From Bryobacteraceae bacterium (GTDB taxonomy: Bacteria > Acidobacteriota > Terriglobia > Bryobacterales > Bryobacteraceae), in contig JAICJH010000019.1 in the NCBI GenBank assembly GCA_025928545.1, forward strand, positions 34,977 through 98,976: a stretch of DNA of 64,000 nt, given 5' to 3'. Position numbers and translations under genes: made by a program. Below, in pieces: positions 25,483 through 34,312 of the stretch; the first letter of the stretch is position 1; the number at the start of each line of letters is the position of its first letter. Below the pieces are notes generated by a model. It did no database searches and had not been told where the DNA came from. It saw only the letters and a program-made list of their open reading frames with translations.

Positions 25483-27348
25483 CTAATTCAGGTCGAAATC
25501 CACTGCCCTCATCACGGTCTCCGGACCGCCGGTATGGGACGCGGTCAATTCCAAGCGGTAGGCGCCCGGCGGGAGGTTGGCGGCGGGCACTGTGGAGGCG
25601 ACCGGTATCACCGGGTTTCCTGATCTGATATAGCTGGCCACGCTTCCGGCGCCGCTATCCGACTTCACCGCACCGGAGGCGCGGTCCACAACGCGGAAAT
25701 CAATCGACACACTGGCCGGATTCGCCCCGGTCAGAGAAGGTTCGTAGATTTCGGTATAGAACAATGCCCGCTCGCCCTTCTGGAAACGCATGACGCTGGT
25801 TGGCACGATCTGCATGCCGCTGGCTATCAGCGGCGTTTCACCCTCAATCATGTCCGCGGGCAGACCCGCCACTCCGCCACTCGCGTTGCGGAGTTCGCGG
25901 CTGAGCGCGATCCCGCTCATCGCAAACTTCCCCGCTTCGTAGGCCGCGACGGTCAGCGGCGTTTCTGCCTTGGCCCATGCGTCACCGCCTGCGCTCACGG
26001 CAACCTTCACCGTATAGGAGCCGGCAGGGAGGGTCATCTCGGCTTCATAGCGATAATGCGATTTGGAAAATGCGTCGGCTTCCTTCCGATCCGCAAACTC
26101 CTCAGAGACGGCTTCGCTGAAATGGGCCGCGACGGAGCCATCGCCCCGGTACGCGGCACCAGCGACATTCACCACTCCGCGAAACTTTCCTTTATCCTTC
26201 TGGAATGCGACGCCCAAGGCCGGTGAGTCCATGACGACAGCGACCCGAGCCTGCGGACCTCCGGCATAGAACCACGGCGCCTGCACAGTCAAACCCAGAC
26301 TGCCTGCCCCGGAACCTGCGAGTTTCGCGTCGAGATCCTTTCCAGCCGGCGTTCCCGCCAGCGCGTCGCGGCCCTTCATTTCGCAATAAGCTTTTCGAGC
26401 CCGCACGTCGACACCGGCAGTATCTGTCCTGATCCGCAGCTGATGGCACGCGCCGGGAGCGCCGCCGCCCGACGGCGTGAACGTCAGGGCATAGTAAGAG
26501 TCCTGCTCCTGGAGAATCTGCTGCAGCGTCTCCGGCAACGATGGAGTTACTTTGATGGCGGTGCCGCCCGTAGAATCTGCAAAGGTTTTGGCGAACGCCA
26601 TACCCGAATTGTCATTCGAAGCCGCGATGCCATAAATGGCGACGTTGGCCTTGTTAGCCGCATCGAGCGCCGCGTTGACCTCTGTGGTTGCGTCCTGTGA
26701 AAAAGACTGGCCACCGCTGAACAGGACGATTGCTTTTCGTCCTTTGACGGGAGCAAGGGATTCGATCAGGCCGCGCATGGATTCCATCATGGCCTGGCTT
26801 TTCATGGTGTCGTCGCCAGATGCGTCGCCACCCCTGATTGCGCTGCCACCTCGAGACCCTCCGACCGGGAGGCCGGGTCCGAGCGAGTCTGACGGCACTC
26901 TGGCGGCGCCGCCTGTCGCATTGCCGGCCATGGCGGAGGCTGCGGTGCCGGTCAAGGAGGCTTTCAGCAGTTTGGCATCGGTCGTAAACGGCTGGAGTAT
27001 CTTGATGCCTGCAACGTAGTTGGCAACTTCCATGTACACGTTCGGTCCGGCAGAGGAATCGATGAAGCGCTCGACGTAGCCGCGCACATCGCCCTGAATC
27101 CTGACCGGGACTGTGGTGTTGTCGAAGAGCAGAACGATGGCATGTTTGCCGGAAGGCTCCAGCACGGCGCCGGTGACGTTTTGCTCTTTATTGTCCTCCC
27201 ACAGCTTGAAATCCTTAGCGGTGAGATCTTTCGCGAACCCGGCCTTGTTGGTGGCAACGGCGTCGATCACTACCTGGCTGGTGGATTGGGCAGCAGCGCT
27301 CACGACGCAAAGAATTGCCGATACAACACACTTCGACAGCAGTTTCAT
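25483..27348 (-). CDS. VWA-related secreted protein (TIGR03436 type), MIDAS lost
   Basis: 621 residues; signal peptide MKLLSKCVVSAILCVVSAAAQ. N-terminal module: VVIDAVATNKAGFAKDL and FKLWEDNKEQNVTG. The VWA core opens HAIVLLFDNTTVP: the DxSxS position reads DNTTV, so metal binding through this motif is unlikely. A Gly-rich loop (residues ~150-175) separates strands, then GRKAIVLFSGGQSFSQ. The core ends VDVRARKAYCEMKG, followed by the same 300-residue C-terminal half as the paralogues at 1587 and 5070 (KGKFRGVVNVAGAAYRGDGS, RYEAEMTLPAGSYTVKVAVS). It follows the radical SAM gene by 18 bases and may be cotranscribed with it. Confidence 0.85.
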   Translation of the reverse strand: MKLLSKCVVSAILCVVSAAAQSTSQVVIDAVATNKAGFAKDLTAKDFKLWEDNKEQNVTGAVLEPSGKHAIVLLFDNTTVPVRIQGDVRGYVERFIDSSAGPNVYMEVANYVAGIKILQPFTTDAKLLKASLTGTAASAMAGNATGGAARVPSDSLGPGLPVGGSRGGSAIRGGDASGDDTMKSQAMMESMRGLIESLAPVKGRKAIVLFSGGQSFSQDATTEVNAALDAANKANVAIYGIAASNDNSGMAFAKTFADSTGGTAIKVTPSLPETLQQILQEQDSYYALTFTPSGGGAPGACHQLRIRTDTAGVDVRARKAYCEMKGRDALAGTPAGKDLDAKLAGSGAGSLGLTVQAPWFYAGGPQARVAVVMDSPALGVAFQKDKGKFRGVVNVAGAAYRGDGSVAAHFSEAVSEEFADRKEADAFSKSHYRYEAEMTLPAGSYTVKVAVSAGGDAWAKAETPLTVAAYEAGKFAMSGIALSRELRNASGGVAGLPADMIEGETPLIASGMQIVPTSVMRFQKGERALFYTEIYEPSLTGANPASVSIDFRVVDRASGAVKSDSGAGSVASYIRSGNPVIPVASTVPAANLPPGAYRLELTASHTGGPETVMRAVDFDLN

Positions 27349-27366
27349 CCCGATCCCTCGCTTTGT

Positions 27367-29091
27367 TCAGGAAGCCCGCATTCCGGCAGGTTCCGGTTTC
27401 GAATTATTCAGCACCCGGAGCAGTTCGAGCGTCGAGGTGTCCTCTTCCAGCACAGGTGTCAGCGCGACGTCACGGTAATTCGCGGCCTCGGGGTCGGCCT
27501 TTAGCTGGTAGCGGAACCGGCCGAAGCGGATAATCTGACCGGCCAGCCGCACGTGCTTGTAAATCAGTTCGAAGGCGTAGCGCGGATAAAAGATGAACGG
27601 GCTTTCGAGCGGCAGGCTCGACCGGCGATCCTTGCGGTACTTGCGCCTCAGGTAGCCACCCTGGAGGGGATGCACCTTTTCAAGCTTTTCGCAGGCCCAA
27701 TACCAGAGCAGCAGGAACATCATGTTGCCGGCGTTAATTCCCGTGGCCGCCGCGCGGCGCATGACGGTCCGGATATGTTCGGGCGCGTAGAAAATATCCC
27801 AGGCTTCGTTGTAAGCCTGTTTCCACTGCTCCACGCTCATGGTGGAGTGCGTGGTGACAACGTGCTCCAGGTCGTACTTGTTCAGATCGGGATCGAGGTA
27901 AGCGCCTTCGTTAAAGAGCTTCTGATGGTCTTCCGAGCCGGGCAAAGGCGTCAGGCAGTGGAACTCCAGCAGATCGATGGGCAACTCGCGGCGGATCACT
28001 TCAATATCGCGGCGAATCGTCTCCGGGGTTTCACCGGGAAAGCCGAGAATGTAGCCGGCGAACACAGTGACGTGCGCCTTCTTCCATTCGAGCAGCATCT
28101 TGCGATATTCGGCGATCTTGTTCTGCTTCTTTTTCGCGGATTTGAGGCTGTCGGGGTTGATGCTTTCGAGACCGATGAAAACCCGGGCCACACCGGCCCG
28201 TCCCGCCTTCTCAATGAAATGCGGGAGGCGATGGCACATGGTGTCCACCTGAATGATGAACTTGATGTTGGCCTTTTCTTTTTCGCGCAGATCGATGAGG
28301 CGATCGAAGACTTTCTCCCAGTCGGTATTGCGGGCGAAATTATCGTCGGTGATGAAGAAACGATTGATGCCCTGCGCGAGGTTACGGCGCACGATCTGCT
28401 CAATTTCATCGGGAGTGCGCCGGCGGGACTTGCGGCCCTGCACGTTGATGATTGTGCAGAAGGAGCACTGGAAAGGGCAGCCGCGTCCGGCGTCGAAACT
28501 GGTAATAGTCCCGCCGGTTCGCTTGATGCGGGAAGCGGGCAGGAGCGGAGCGGGAACGCCGTCCAGGGACGGCAGATCGTCCATGAAATTGTAGAGCGGT
28601 TTGAGCTGGTTGTTCCAGGCGTCCAGAAGGACCTGTTCGAACCGGCCTTCGGCTTCACCCGCGAAGAGGGAAATGCCGAGATCCATGGCTTCCTGAACTT
28701 CGGGCTGGATGCCGGGCAGCATGGACAGAGTGCCGGAGACATGGAAGCCGCCCATGCAAACGGCGATACCGGCGTCGCGAAAGCGCCTTGCAAGGTCCAT
28801 GGATCGGGGATACTGATTCGACTGCACCCCGACGAGTGCGACCAGCGATTTCCGTCCGCGCAGTTCGTCGATCAGCCGGTCGACGCGGACACGGGTGTTG
28901 GTTTCGTCGATGGCTGTGATTTCGAGATCGACGTCGTCGCCCAGGGTACGCCGCTCTTTGCAATCGAGCGCGAGTCCATAGAGCACCGCGAGGGTGTTTG
29001 AAGGCATGGCGGACCGGAACCACTGGATCACGTAGCCGTCATTATCGTAGTGCGACGGCTTGATCAGGACCAGGCGAAGACTTTTCGTCAC
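27367..29091 (-). CDS. B12-binding-type radical SAM protein
   Basis: 574 residues from a GTG at 29091. The N-terminal 180 residues form a B12-binding-like Rossmann domain (LVALVGVQSNQYPRS, GIAVCMGGFHVSG). The radical SAM domain has FDAGRGCPFQCSFCTI with CxxxCxxC at Cys205, Cys209 and Cys212, then FFITDDNFARNTDWEKVFD, ARVFIGLESINPDSL and GYILGFPGETPETI, all typical of the BchE/HpnJ-like class B methyltransferases and cyclases. The C-terminal 150 residues are family-specific and basic. The substrate is unknown; hopanoid, lipid or porphyrin modification are options. Upstream of a VWA gene on the same strand. Confidence 0.9.
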   Translation of the reverse strand: MTKSLRLVLIKPSHYDNDGYVIQWFRSAMPSNTLAVLYGLALDCKERRTLGDDVDLEITAIDETNTRVRVDRLIDELRGRKSLVALVGVQSNQYPRSMDLARRFRDAGIAVCMGGFHVSGTLSMLPGIQPEVQEAMDLGISLFAGEAEGRFEQVLLDAWNNQLKPLYNFMDDLPSLDGVPAPLLPASRIKRTGGTITSFDAGRGCPFQCSFCTIINVQGRKSRRRTPDEIEQIVRRNLAQGINRFFITDDNFARNTDWEKVFDRLIDLREKEKANIKFIIQVDTMCHRLPHFIEKAGRAGVARVFIGLESINPDSLKSAKKKQNKIAEYRKMLLEWKKAHVTVFAGYILGFPGETPETIRRDIEVIRRELPIDLLEFHCLTPLPGSEDHQKLFNEGAYLDPDLNKYDLEHVVTTHSTMSVEQWKQAYNEAWDIFYAPEHIRTVMRRAAATGINAGNMMFLLLWYWACEKLEKVHPLQGGYLRRKYRKDRRSSLPLESPFIFYPRYAFELIYKHVRLAGQIIRFGRFRYQLKADPEAANYRDVALTPVLEEDTSTLELLRVLNNSKPEPAGMRAS

Positions 29092-29143
29092 TGCCTCAGG
29101 TTACCAGAAAAGGGGACAGGTGCATTGATTCCGTCGCTCCGTA

Positions 29144-29187
29144 CCGACGCAGCCCACACGTGGCGGCTGGTCCTCGCCCTGTGTCGG
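29144..29187. repeat. imperfect inverted repeat in a gene-free stretch
   Basis: CCGACGCAG (29144-29152) and CTGTGTCGG (29179-29187) pair over 8 of 9 positions around a GC-rich loop. The surrounding 175 bases between the radical SAM gene and the large secreted protein gene carry no ORF I support and look unlike the nearby coding sequence. A leftover of a REP-type element is one reading; it is unproven. Confidence 0.3.
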
Positions 29188-29266
29188 AACGCCCCCACCA
29201 GGCGCTGCCGATGCGTACGAGATCATTGACTTGAACCTGGTGCAAGAATTGCTGTCAAGCCCCGCT

Positions 29267-32134
29267 ATGGCTACCCGCCTGATTATCTCCGCCTTCGCGT
29301 TCGTTTCACTGGCTGTTTCTCAGACTCTCCCCAGCTTTGAGTGGGCTAAACAGGTAGACGCGTCGGGTAGTGACTCGCTCGCGGGGTTGAGGACAGACGC
29401 ACAGGGGAATATCTACCTCGCGGGCAGCACTCTTTCGCGGAACTTTCCGGTTCAGGGGGCGGTCCAGGCAAGCGCGGCATCCTCCGGCTTATTCCGGATC
29501 AACGGAACGGCCTGGACTCCGCTCTCGCTTAAATCCGTCTCGGCGTTCGCCGCCAGTGCGCAAAACCCCGCGACCGTCTACGCCGTAGCGTCCAGCGCGC
29601 TGCTGAAAAGCAGCGATGGCGGGGCTTCCTTCGCGTCCACCGGCCTTCCGAGTTCTCAGGCGGGTTCCATTGCCATCTCGCCCCAAAACGACCAGTTACT
29701 CTTCGCCGGAACATACGATCTGGGCGTGCTGAAGAGCGCCGATGGCGGTGCGACGTGGACCACGACCAAGAGCCCGACCACGGTTCAGAATCTGTGGATC
29801 GATCCGGCCAATCCGGCAGTGATCCTGGCGCAGACTCCGGGCGGACTCGTGCGAACAGCGGACAGCGCGGCCACGTGGCAACCGACAAGTATGACGGACA
29901 ATATTCAGGACATTACGTTCGGCACGGGCAGCCAGGCGGGCGTTGTCTATGTGAAAAGCTTTCATGCCGGGTTTTTCAAGAGCACCGATTACGGTGAGAC
30001 GTTCAGTTCCTTCATCGCACCATCGGTATCAGAAGTGCTGCCCGACCAGAACCATCCAGGACAGCTGATCGGCGCCGGACCCGCGGGTCTTTTCGTGAGT
30101 TCGGACGGAGGCGCAAGCTGGGTCCGGAAGTCTGCAACGGCGGTATGGCCGAACCTTACTCCCGACTGGCAGAACGGCGTATTCTATGCGGCGGGCGGCA
30201 ACGACAAGAGCGTCCTGCGGATCTCAGGGGATCTGGAGACCGTCACGCCTGTCGGCCCGTCGGCAACCGCCTTTGTGACAGCGCTCGCGGTAGCCAACGG
30301 TCAGTTGTATGCGGCAAATGGCGGCTCCGCCGACGTGTTCGTGACCAAGCTCGATCCACTCGGCAACATCGTTTACTCCACGTACTTCGGAGGAAGCGCG
30401 GACGATTCGGCAATGGCGATGACGGTGGATGCCGACGGCAATGTGTTTGTCGCAGGGAAAACCGACTCGCTGGATTTTCCGGTCAGCAAGGGCGCCTATG
30501 CGGCTTCGGGCAACATCTTCCTTTTCAAGCTGACCCGGGATGGCTCGCTCGCCTACTCCACTCATTTCAGCGGCACGACGCCGGCAGCGATTGCAACGGA
30601 TGGCAGCGGATCGGCCTGGCTTGCAGGAGTCAGCCTGGGGGAGTTGCCGGTTACGCCCGGCGCACTTTCAGCCACGTTCTGCTGCGACCCCGGATTTATC
30701 TCAACCGGGCCGCCGATCGTTTCGGACGAGGCTTCGCTGACCCGCTTCGACAGCGCCGGCTCCGGTCTGATTTTTTCCACCTACGTTCCAGGGTCGAGTG
30801 TTACGTCGGTTCTCGGAACGCTGAATCCGGCGGGTGCACTGGCCGTCGCATCGGATGGCACCGCGTATCTGGGCGGGGCGGCCGGCATCTTTCATATCGA
30901 TGCGACCGGCTCTTCCCTGCTCTCGTCGATGGCGTCCGGCGTGAACCCGGCGGCGATGACAATCGCGCGCGATGGCAGTCTTTATCTCGCGGGCACGCCC
31001 GGAGGGCGGTTTCAAACCACGGCGGGAGCTTTTCAGCCCACGCTCCCGAACCTGGCGGTTTCGAGTTCTCAGATTGCAATTGAGCGCGTCGATGCGGGAC
31101 TGAAGGGCGTGATTGACGCGACGTACTTCAGCAATGTCTTCTCGGATCAGGTTTCCAAAATTGCGCTGGATGACGCGGGGAATCTATATGTCGGGGGAAG
31201 CACGGCGGCGCTGGGCCTGCCGACGCGCACGCCGTTCGCGGGGGGCTTCGCGTCTACCACCGGGTTTCTAAGCAGCTTTTCCAGCGATCTCTCTGCGTTA
31301 CTCTTTTCCAGCTACTTCGGCGACAACGAAAATTTCACGGTTTCGGGCGTTGGAACAGGACCGAACGGAAGGGTGGTCATAGGAGGCGTCACCGGCCAGG
31401 GCAACGGGCCGGCTGGGCGTCCAGCGAATCTCTGGCTGAACAGCCTGGCTCTTACGCCGCCGCCGGCATTGCGCATCGATGCGGTGGAGAATGCCGCCAG
31501 CCTGCTGGACGGGCCGCTTTCGGCGGGCGAAGTCATCCTGATCACCGGCGCCGGATTCGGCAGTGACGCGCGGGTTCTGATCGGCGATGAAGCGATAGTG
31601 CCTGTTTCGATTACGCCCACCGCGATGGCTGCGACAGTGCCGGCGAGTGTACCTACTGGCGCCGCTCTGGTGCAAGTGCAATCGGGCGGCAAGAATTCCA
31701 ATCCTGTGCTGATGCCCACGGCAATTCTTTCTCCCGGCATCTTTTCCGCCAACGGGACAGGGTATGGCCAGGGTTACATTCTCAACAAAGACGGGACGCT
31801 GAATGCGCCTGCGAATCCGGCGGCGACTGGAGAGAGGATCACGATCATGGCTACCGGGGTTGGTCCGTTGACGCTGACGCAGGGCTATGCGGTCACGGAC
31901 TATCCGGTGGACATGTTCATCGACGGAGTCTATTGCGCGGGCGTTGCGGCGACGCTGGGTGCGGTGAACGGTTTGCCAGGGAACTTATACCGGATCACCG
32001 TCTATGTACCGAATCCGGCGGTGCTGTTTGCGACGACGAATCCGGGTTTTAAGTTTCCCGCTCAATCGAGCGTTGTCATGAAGATTCACGGGGCGTCGAG
32101 TCAGACGGGAATTGTGATCTCGATCGCGCAGTGA
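29267..32134 (+). CDS. large secreted protein: BNR/Vps10-like and SBBP repeats with Solibacter C-terminal domain
   Basis: 955 residues from the ATG at 29267 (the frame opens at 29231); signal peptide MATRLIISAFAFVSLAVSQ. The first part has SBBP-type repeat WAKQVDASGSDSLAGLRTDA, GNIYLAGSTLSRNFPVQGA. Residues ~90-330 are BNR/Vps10-like repeats (LLKSSDGGASFASTGLP, LKSADGGATWTTTKSP, FVSSDGGASWVRKSA). SBBP repeats resume (YSTYFGGSADDSAMAMTVDA). An IPT-like strand region (AGEVILITGAGFG) leads into the C-terminal domain of TIGR03437 type (GQGYILNKDGTLNAPANPA, ITIMATGVGPLT). The propeller parts probably bind glycans or proteins at the surface. Function unknown. Confidence 0.85.
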   Translation: MATRLIISAFAFVSLAVSQTLPSFEWAKQVDASGSDSLAGLRTDAQGNIYLAGSTLSRNFPVQGAVQASAASSGLFRINGTAWTPLSLKSVSAFAASAQNPATVYAVASSALLKSSDGGASFASTGLPSSQAGSIAISPQNDQLLFAGTYDLGVLKSADGGATWTTTKSPTTVQNLWIDPANPAVILAQTPGGLVRTADSAATWQPTSMTDNIQDITFGTGSQAGVVYVKSFHAGFFKSTDYGETFSSFIAPSVSEVLPDQNHPGQLIGAGPAGLFVSSDGGASWVRKSATAVWPNLTPDWQNGVFYAAGGNDKSVLRISGDLETVTPVGPSATAFVTALAVANGQLYAANGGSADVFVTKLDPLGNIVYSTYFGGSADDSAMAMTVDADGNVFVAGKTDSLDFPVSKGAYAASGNIFLFKLTRDGSLAYSTHFSGTTPAAIATDGSGSAWLAGVSLGELPVTPGALSATFCCDPGFISTGPPIVSDEASLTRFDSAGSGLIFSTYVPGSSVTSVLGTLNPAGALAVASDGTAYLGGAAGIFHIDATGSSLLSSMASGVNPAAMTIARDGSLYLAGTPGGRFQTTAGAFQPTLPNLAVSSSQIAIERVDAGLKGVIDATYFSNVFSDQVSKIALDDAGNLYVGGSTAALGLPTRTPFAGGFASTTGFLSSFSSDLSALLFSSYFGDNENFTVSGVGTGPNGRVVIGGVTGQGNGPAGRPANLWLNSLALTPPPALRIDAVENAASLLDGPLSAGEVILITGAGFGSDARVLIGDEAIVPVSITPTAMAATVPASVPTGAALVQVQSGGKNSNPVLMPTAILSPGIFSANGTGYGQGYILNKDGTLNAPANPAATGERITIMATGVGPLTLTQGYAVTDYPVDMFIDGVYCAGVAATLGAVNGLPGNLYRITVYVPNPAVLFATTNPGFKFPAQSSVVMKIHGASSQTGIVISIAQ

Positions 32135-32142
32135 AATGCGTT

Positions 32143-33456
32143 TTATTTGAAGATTGACAGATCTATGGCATCTGCCATCACCTGATAGCCGGCGTCGCTC
32201 GGATGGAGATGATCGCCGGAATGCATGTCGGCGCGAAACTGCTTCGGGTCCTGAGGATCGCGGACGGCTGCATCGAAATCTACGACCGCGTCGAAGACGC
32301 CACTTTTGCGAATGAAATCGTTCTCGGCCTGGCGCATCACCTCGCCTGCTTCGGAAGCGTAGCCCGCGCCGCCGTATGGCGTCAGAGTGCAGCCGACAAC
32401 CTTGATGCCGAGGGCATGCGCGCGCTCCACGATCTGCTTCAGAGCGCCAATCAGATCGGCCGAAGTGAGGCCCGTATTCACGCGGGTCTGGTTGCCGATA
32501 TCGTTAATGCCTTCGAGCACCATCAGCCACTTCGCGCCGGATTGCACCAGCACATCGTGATCGAGACGTGCGAGCGCGGCAACGCCGGAGCCATCCATCA
32601 GCAGGCGGTTGCCGGAGATGCCCTCATTGATCACCGCAATGTTGGCGGTGGCTTTGTTGGCCTGGAGGCGCGCGGCAAGGCGGGCGGGCCACATGCGGTC
32701 GGTATTCGGAGTGGAGGCAGCGCCGTCGGTAATGGAATCGCCGAGGGTGACGATCGCCGCCGCGCTGGCGGGCGCCATCACGTCGATTGCGGAGATCCAG
32801 TAATACGCGGCGGTAGTAATGGGTTCCGCGATGGCGGGTTGGGCCGTGAAATCGCCCTCGCCTGAAATATAGGTTGTGTGCAGACCGAGGGAGTGAGTGG
32901 CCAGGGGGCCGGTCGACGCGGGGAAATAGAGACTCACGGCGAGGTCGGACAGGGGGGCGAATTCGAGGTCAACGGGATCGGTAATGAGGGTATTTCCCGG
33001 AATCATTCGGAAGGTTTTGCTGCCGTTGACTGTAATGGAGCGGTCGCTGGCGGGAAAAATAGCCGAGTCTTTGTCGCGCAGGGCGATATGCGCCGAGCCT
33101 ACCTCGACCGGGACGCTGCCGAAAGGATTGGTGAGCTGGAGGCGCAGACGGCGTCCGCCAATGCTGGTGTGGACAATCATCCGAACGGTCTGGTTACTGA
33201 ACGACTGGGGAGCGCGGGGGCGCGGTGGCGTAGCCGGGGCTGCGGGAGCGGGAGCGGCACTCGTGGCCGGCGGGGTTGCGGCGGGGGTAGCGACCGGGGC
33301 GGCGACCGGGGTGGCGGGCGGAGTGGGCGCCGCGCGATAGATCTGGGCCGAGGTCGCCCAGGTTGCTACCCAATGTTCGCCGGCGGCTTGTCCGAGGGCC
33401 GAGGAAACGGCGACAGTTGCAAGGAAAGTCAATCGAAACGTGTTCATGATTCGCAT
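32143..33456 (-). CDS. exported SGNH/GDSL-family hydrolase
   Basis: 437 residues from the ATG at 33456 (33447 also possible); signal peptide around MNTFRLTFLATVAVSSALGQ. A Pro/Ala/Thr-rich linker of about 40 residues follows, encoded near 33210-33350. Catalytic blocks: GDSITDG with the nucleophile Ser (block I), EGISGNRLL (block II Gly), LEGINDIGN (block III Asn) and DHLHPSDAGY (block V Asp-x-x-His). A beta-rich module lies between the linker and block I (VRMIVHTSIGGRRLRLQLTN). Likely a secreted carbohydrate esterase or lipase. Convergent with the large BNR/SBBP gene, separated by 8 bases. Confidence 0.9.
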   Translation of the reverse strand: MRIMNTFRLTFLATVAVSSALGQAAGEHWVATWATSAQIYRAAPTPPATPVAAPVATPAATPPATSAAPAPAAPATPPRPRAPQSFSNQTVRMIVHTSIGGRRLRLQLTNPFGSVPVEVGSAHIALRDKDSAIFPASDRSITVNGSKTFRMIPGNTLITDPVDLEFAPLSDLAVSLYFPASTGPLATHSLGLHTTYISGEGDFTAQPAIAEPITTAAYYWISAIDVMAPASAAAIVTLGDSITDGAASTPNTDRMWPARLAARLQANKATANIAVINEGISGNRLLMDGSGVAALARLDHDVLVQSGAKWLMVLEGINDIGNQTRVNTGLTSADLIGALKQIVERAHALGIKVVGCTLTPYGGAGYASEAGEVMRQAENDFIRKSGVFDAVVDFDAAVRDPQDPKQFRADMHSGDHLHPSDAGYQVMADAIDLSIFK

Positions 33457-33556
33457 ACCGTTTTCGATTCTATACGATCCAATGGACCAACCATTAAGTC
33501 CTTGAATAGATGAGGAATTCATGCGCTCCGCGGGTTGGTTTGCGATACATTGAAGG

Positions 33557-34312
33557 TTGCGCATTTCGCTCTTCATCACCTGCTATAACGACACTCTGTT
33601 TCCAAAGACGGGAAAGGCCGTCGTCACTGTGCTGGAACGACTGGGTCACAACGTCGAATTCCGCGAGGCGCAGACTTGCTGCGGCCAGATGCACTACAAC
33701 ACCGGCTATCGGGCGGAAGCGTTTCCGCTGATGGAAAAATTTCTGGCGGATTTCCGCGATGCGGAAGTGATCTGCATACCGTCTTCATCGTGCGTTGCGA
33801 TGATCCGGGAGCATTATCCGCTGATGGCGCAGAAGAATGGCGACCCCGAACTGATCCGCGAAATATCGGCGCTGCTGCCGCGCGTCTTTGAATTTTCCGA
33901 ACTTCTGGTGGATAAGCTGCAGGTGGAAGATACGGGCGCCTACTTCCCGCATTCGGTGACGTATCATCCGTCATGCCACTCTCTGCGTTCGCTGCATGTG
34001 GGAGATAAACCGGTCCGTCTGCTCAGGAACGTTCGCGGGCTGACCTATGTTGCGCTGGCCGATGCCGATCAGTGCTGCGGCTTTGGGGGTACATTCTCGG
34101 TGAAGAATGCCGATGTTTCCTCAGCGATGGTGGCGGAGAAGGCGCGCTGCGTGGTGGATACAAACGCCGAAGTGTGCGCTGCGATCGATAATTCCTGCCT
34201 GATGCAGATCGGCGGGGCACTGAATCGCATGAGTACGGGAACGCGGACCGTCCATCTGGCCGAAATCCTGGCGGCGACGGAAAATACCGGTGGCGGGAGC
34301 GTGCGCGCGTGA
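33557..34312 (+). CDS. lutA: L-lactate utilisation protein LutA ((Fe-S)-binding)
   Basis: 251 residues. The two CCG domains are complete: AQTCCGQMHYNTGY with the first Cys pair and HPSCHSLRSL plus DADQCCGFGGTFSVK. These Cys-rich motifs bind iron-sulfur centres in LutA/YkgE and glycolate oxidase subunits. With LutB and LutC it oxidises L-lactate to pyruvate in the cytoplasm. The only available start is a TTG at 33557, because a stop lies six bases upstream. The AAGG that could act as ribosome-binding site abuts the TTG, so initiation may be weak. The TGA overlaps the GTG of lutB. Confidence 0.92.
   Translation: MRISLFITCYNDTLFPKTGKAVVTVLERLGHNVEFREAQTCCGQMHYNTGYRAEAFPLMEKFLADFRDAEVICIPSSSCVAMIREHYPLMAQKNGDPELIREISALLPRVFEFSELLVDKLQVEDTGAYFPHSVTYHPSCHSLRSLHVGDKPVRLLRNVRGLTYVALADADQCCGFGGTFSVKNADVSSAMVAEKARCVVDTNAEVCAAIDNSCLMQIGGALNRMSTGTRTVHLAEILAATENTGGGSVRA

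Noticed and set aside
27553..29001. 482-codon open frame on the plus strand
   Set aside because: Antisense to the radical SAM gene, which has the CxxxCxxC motif.
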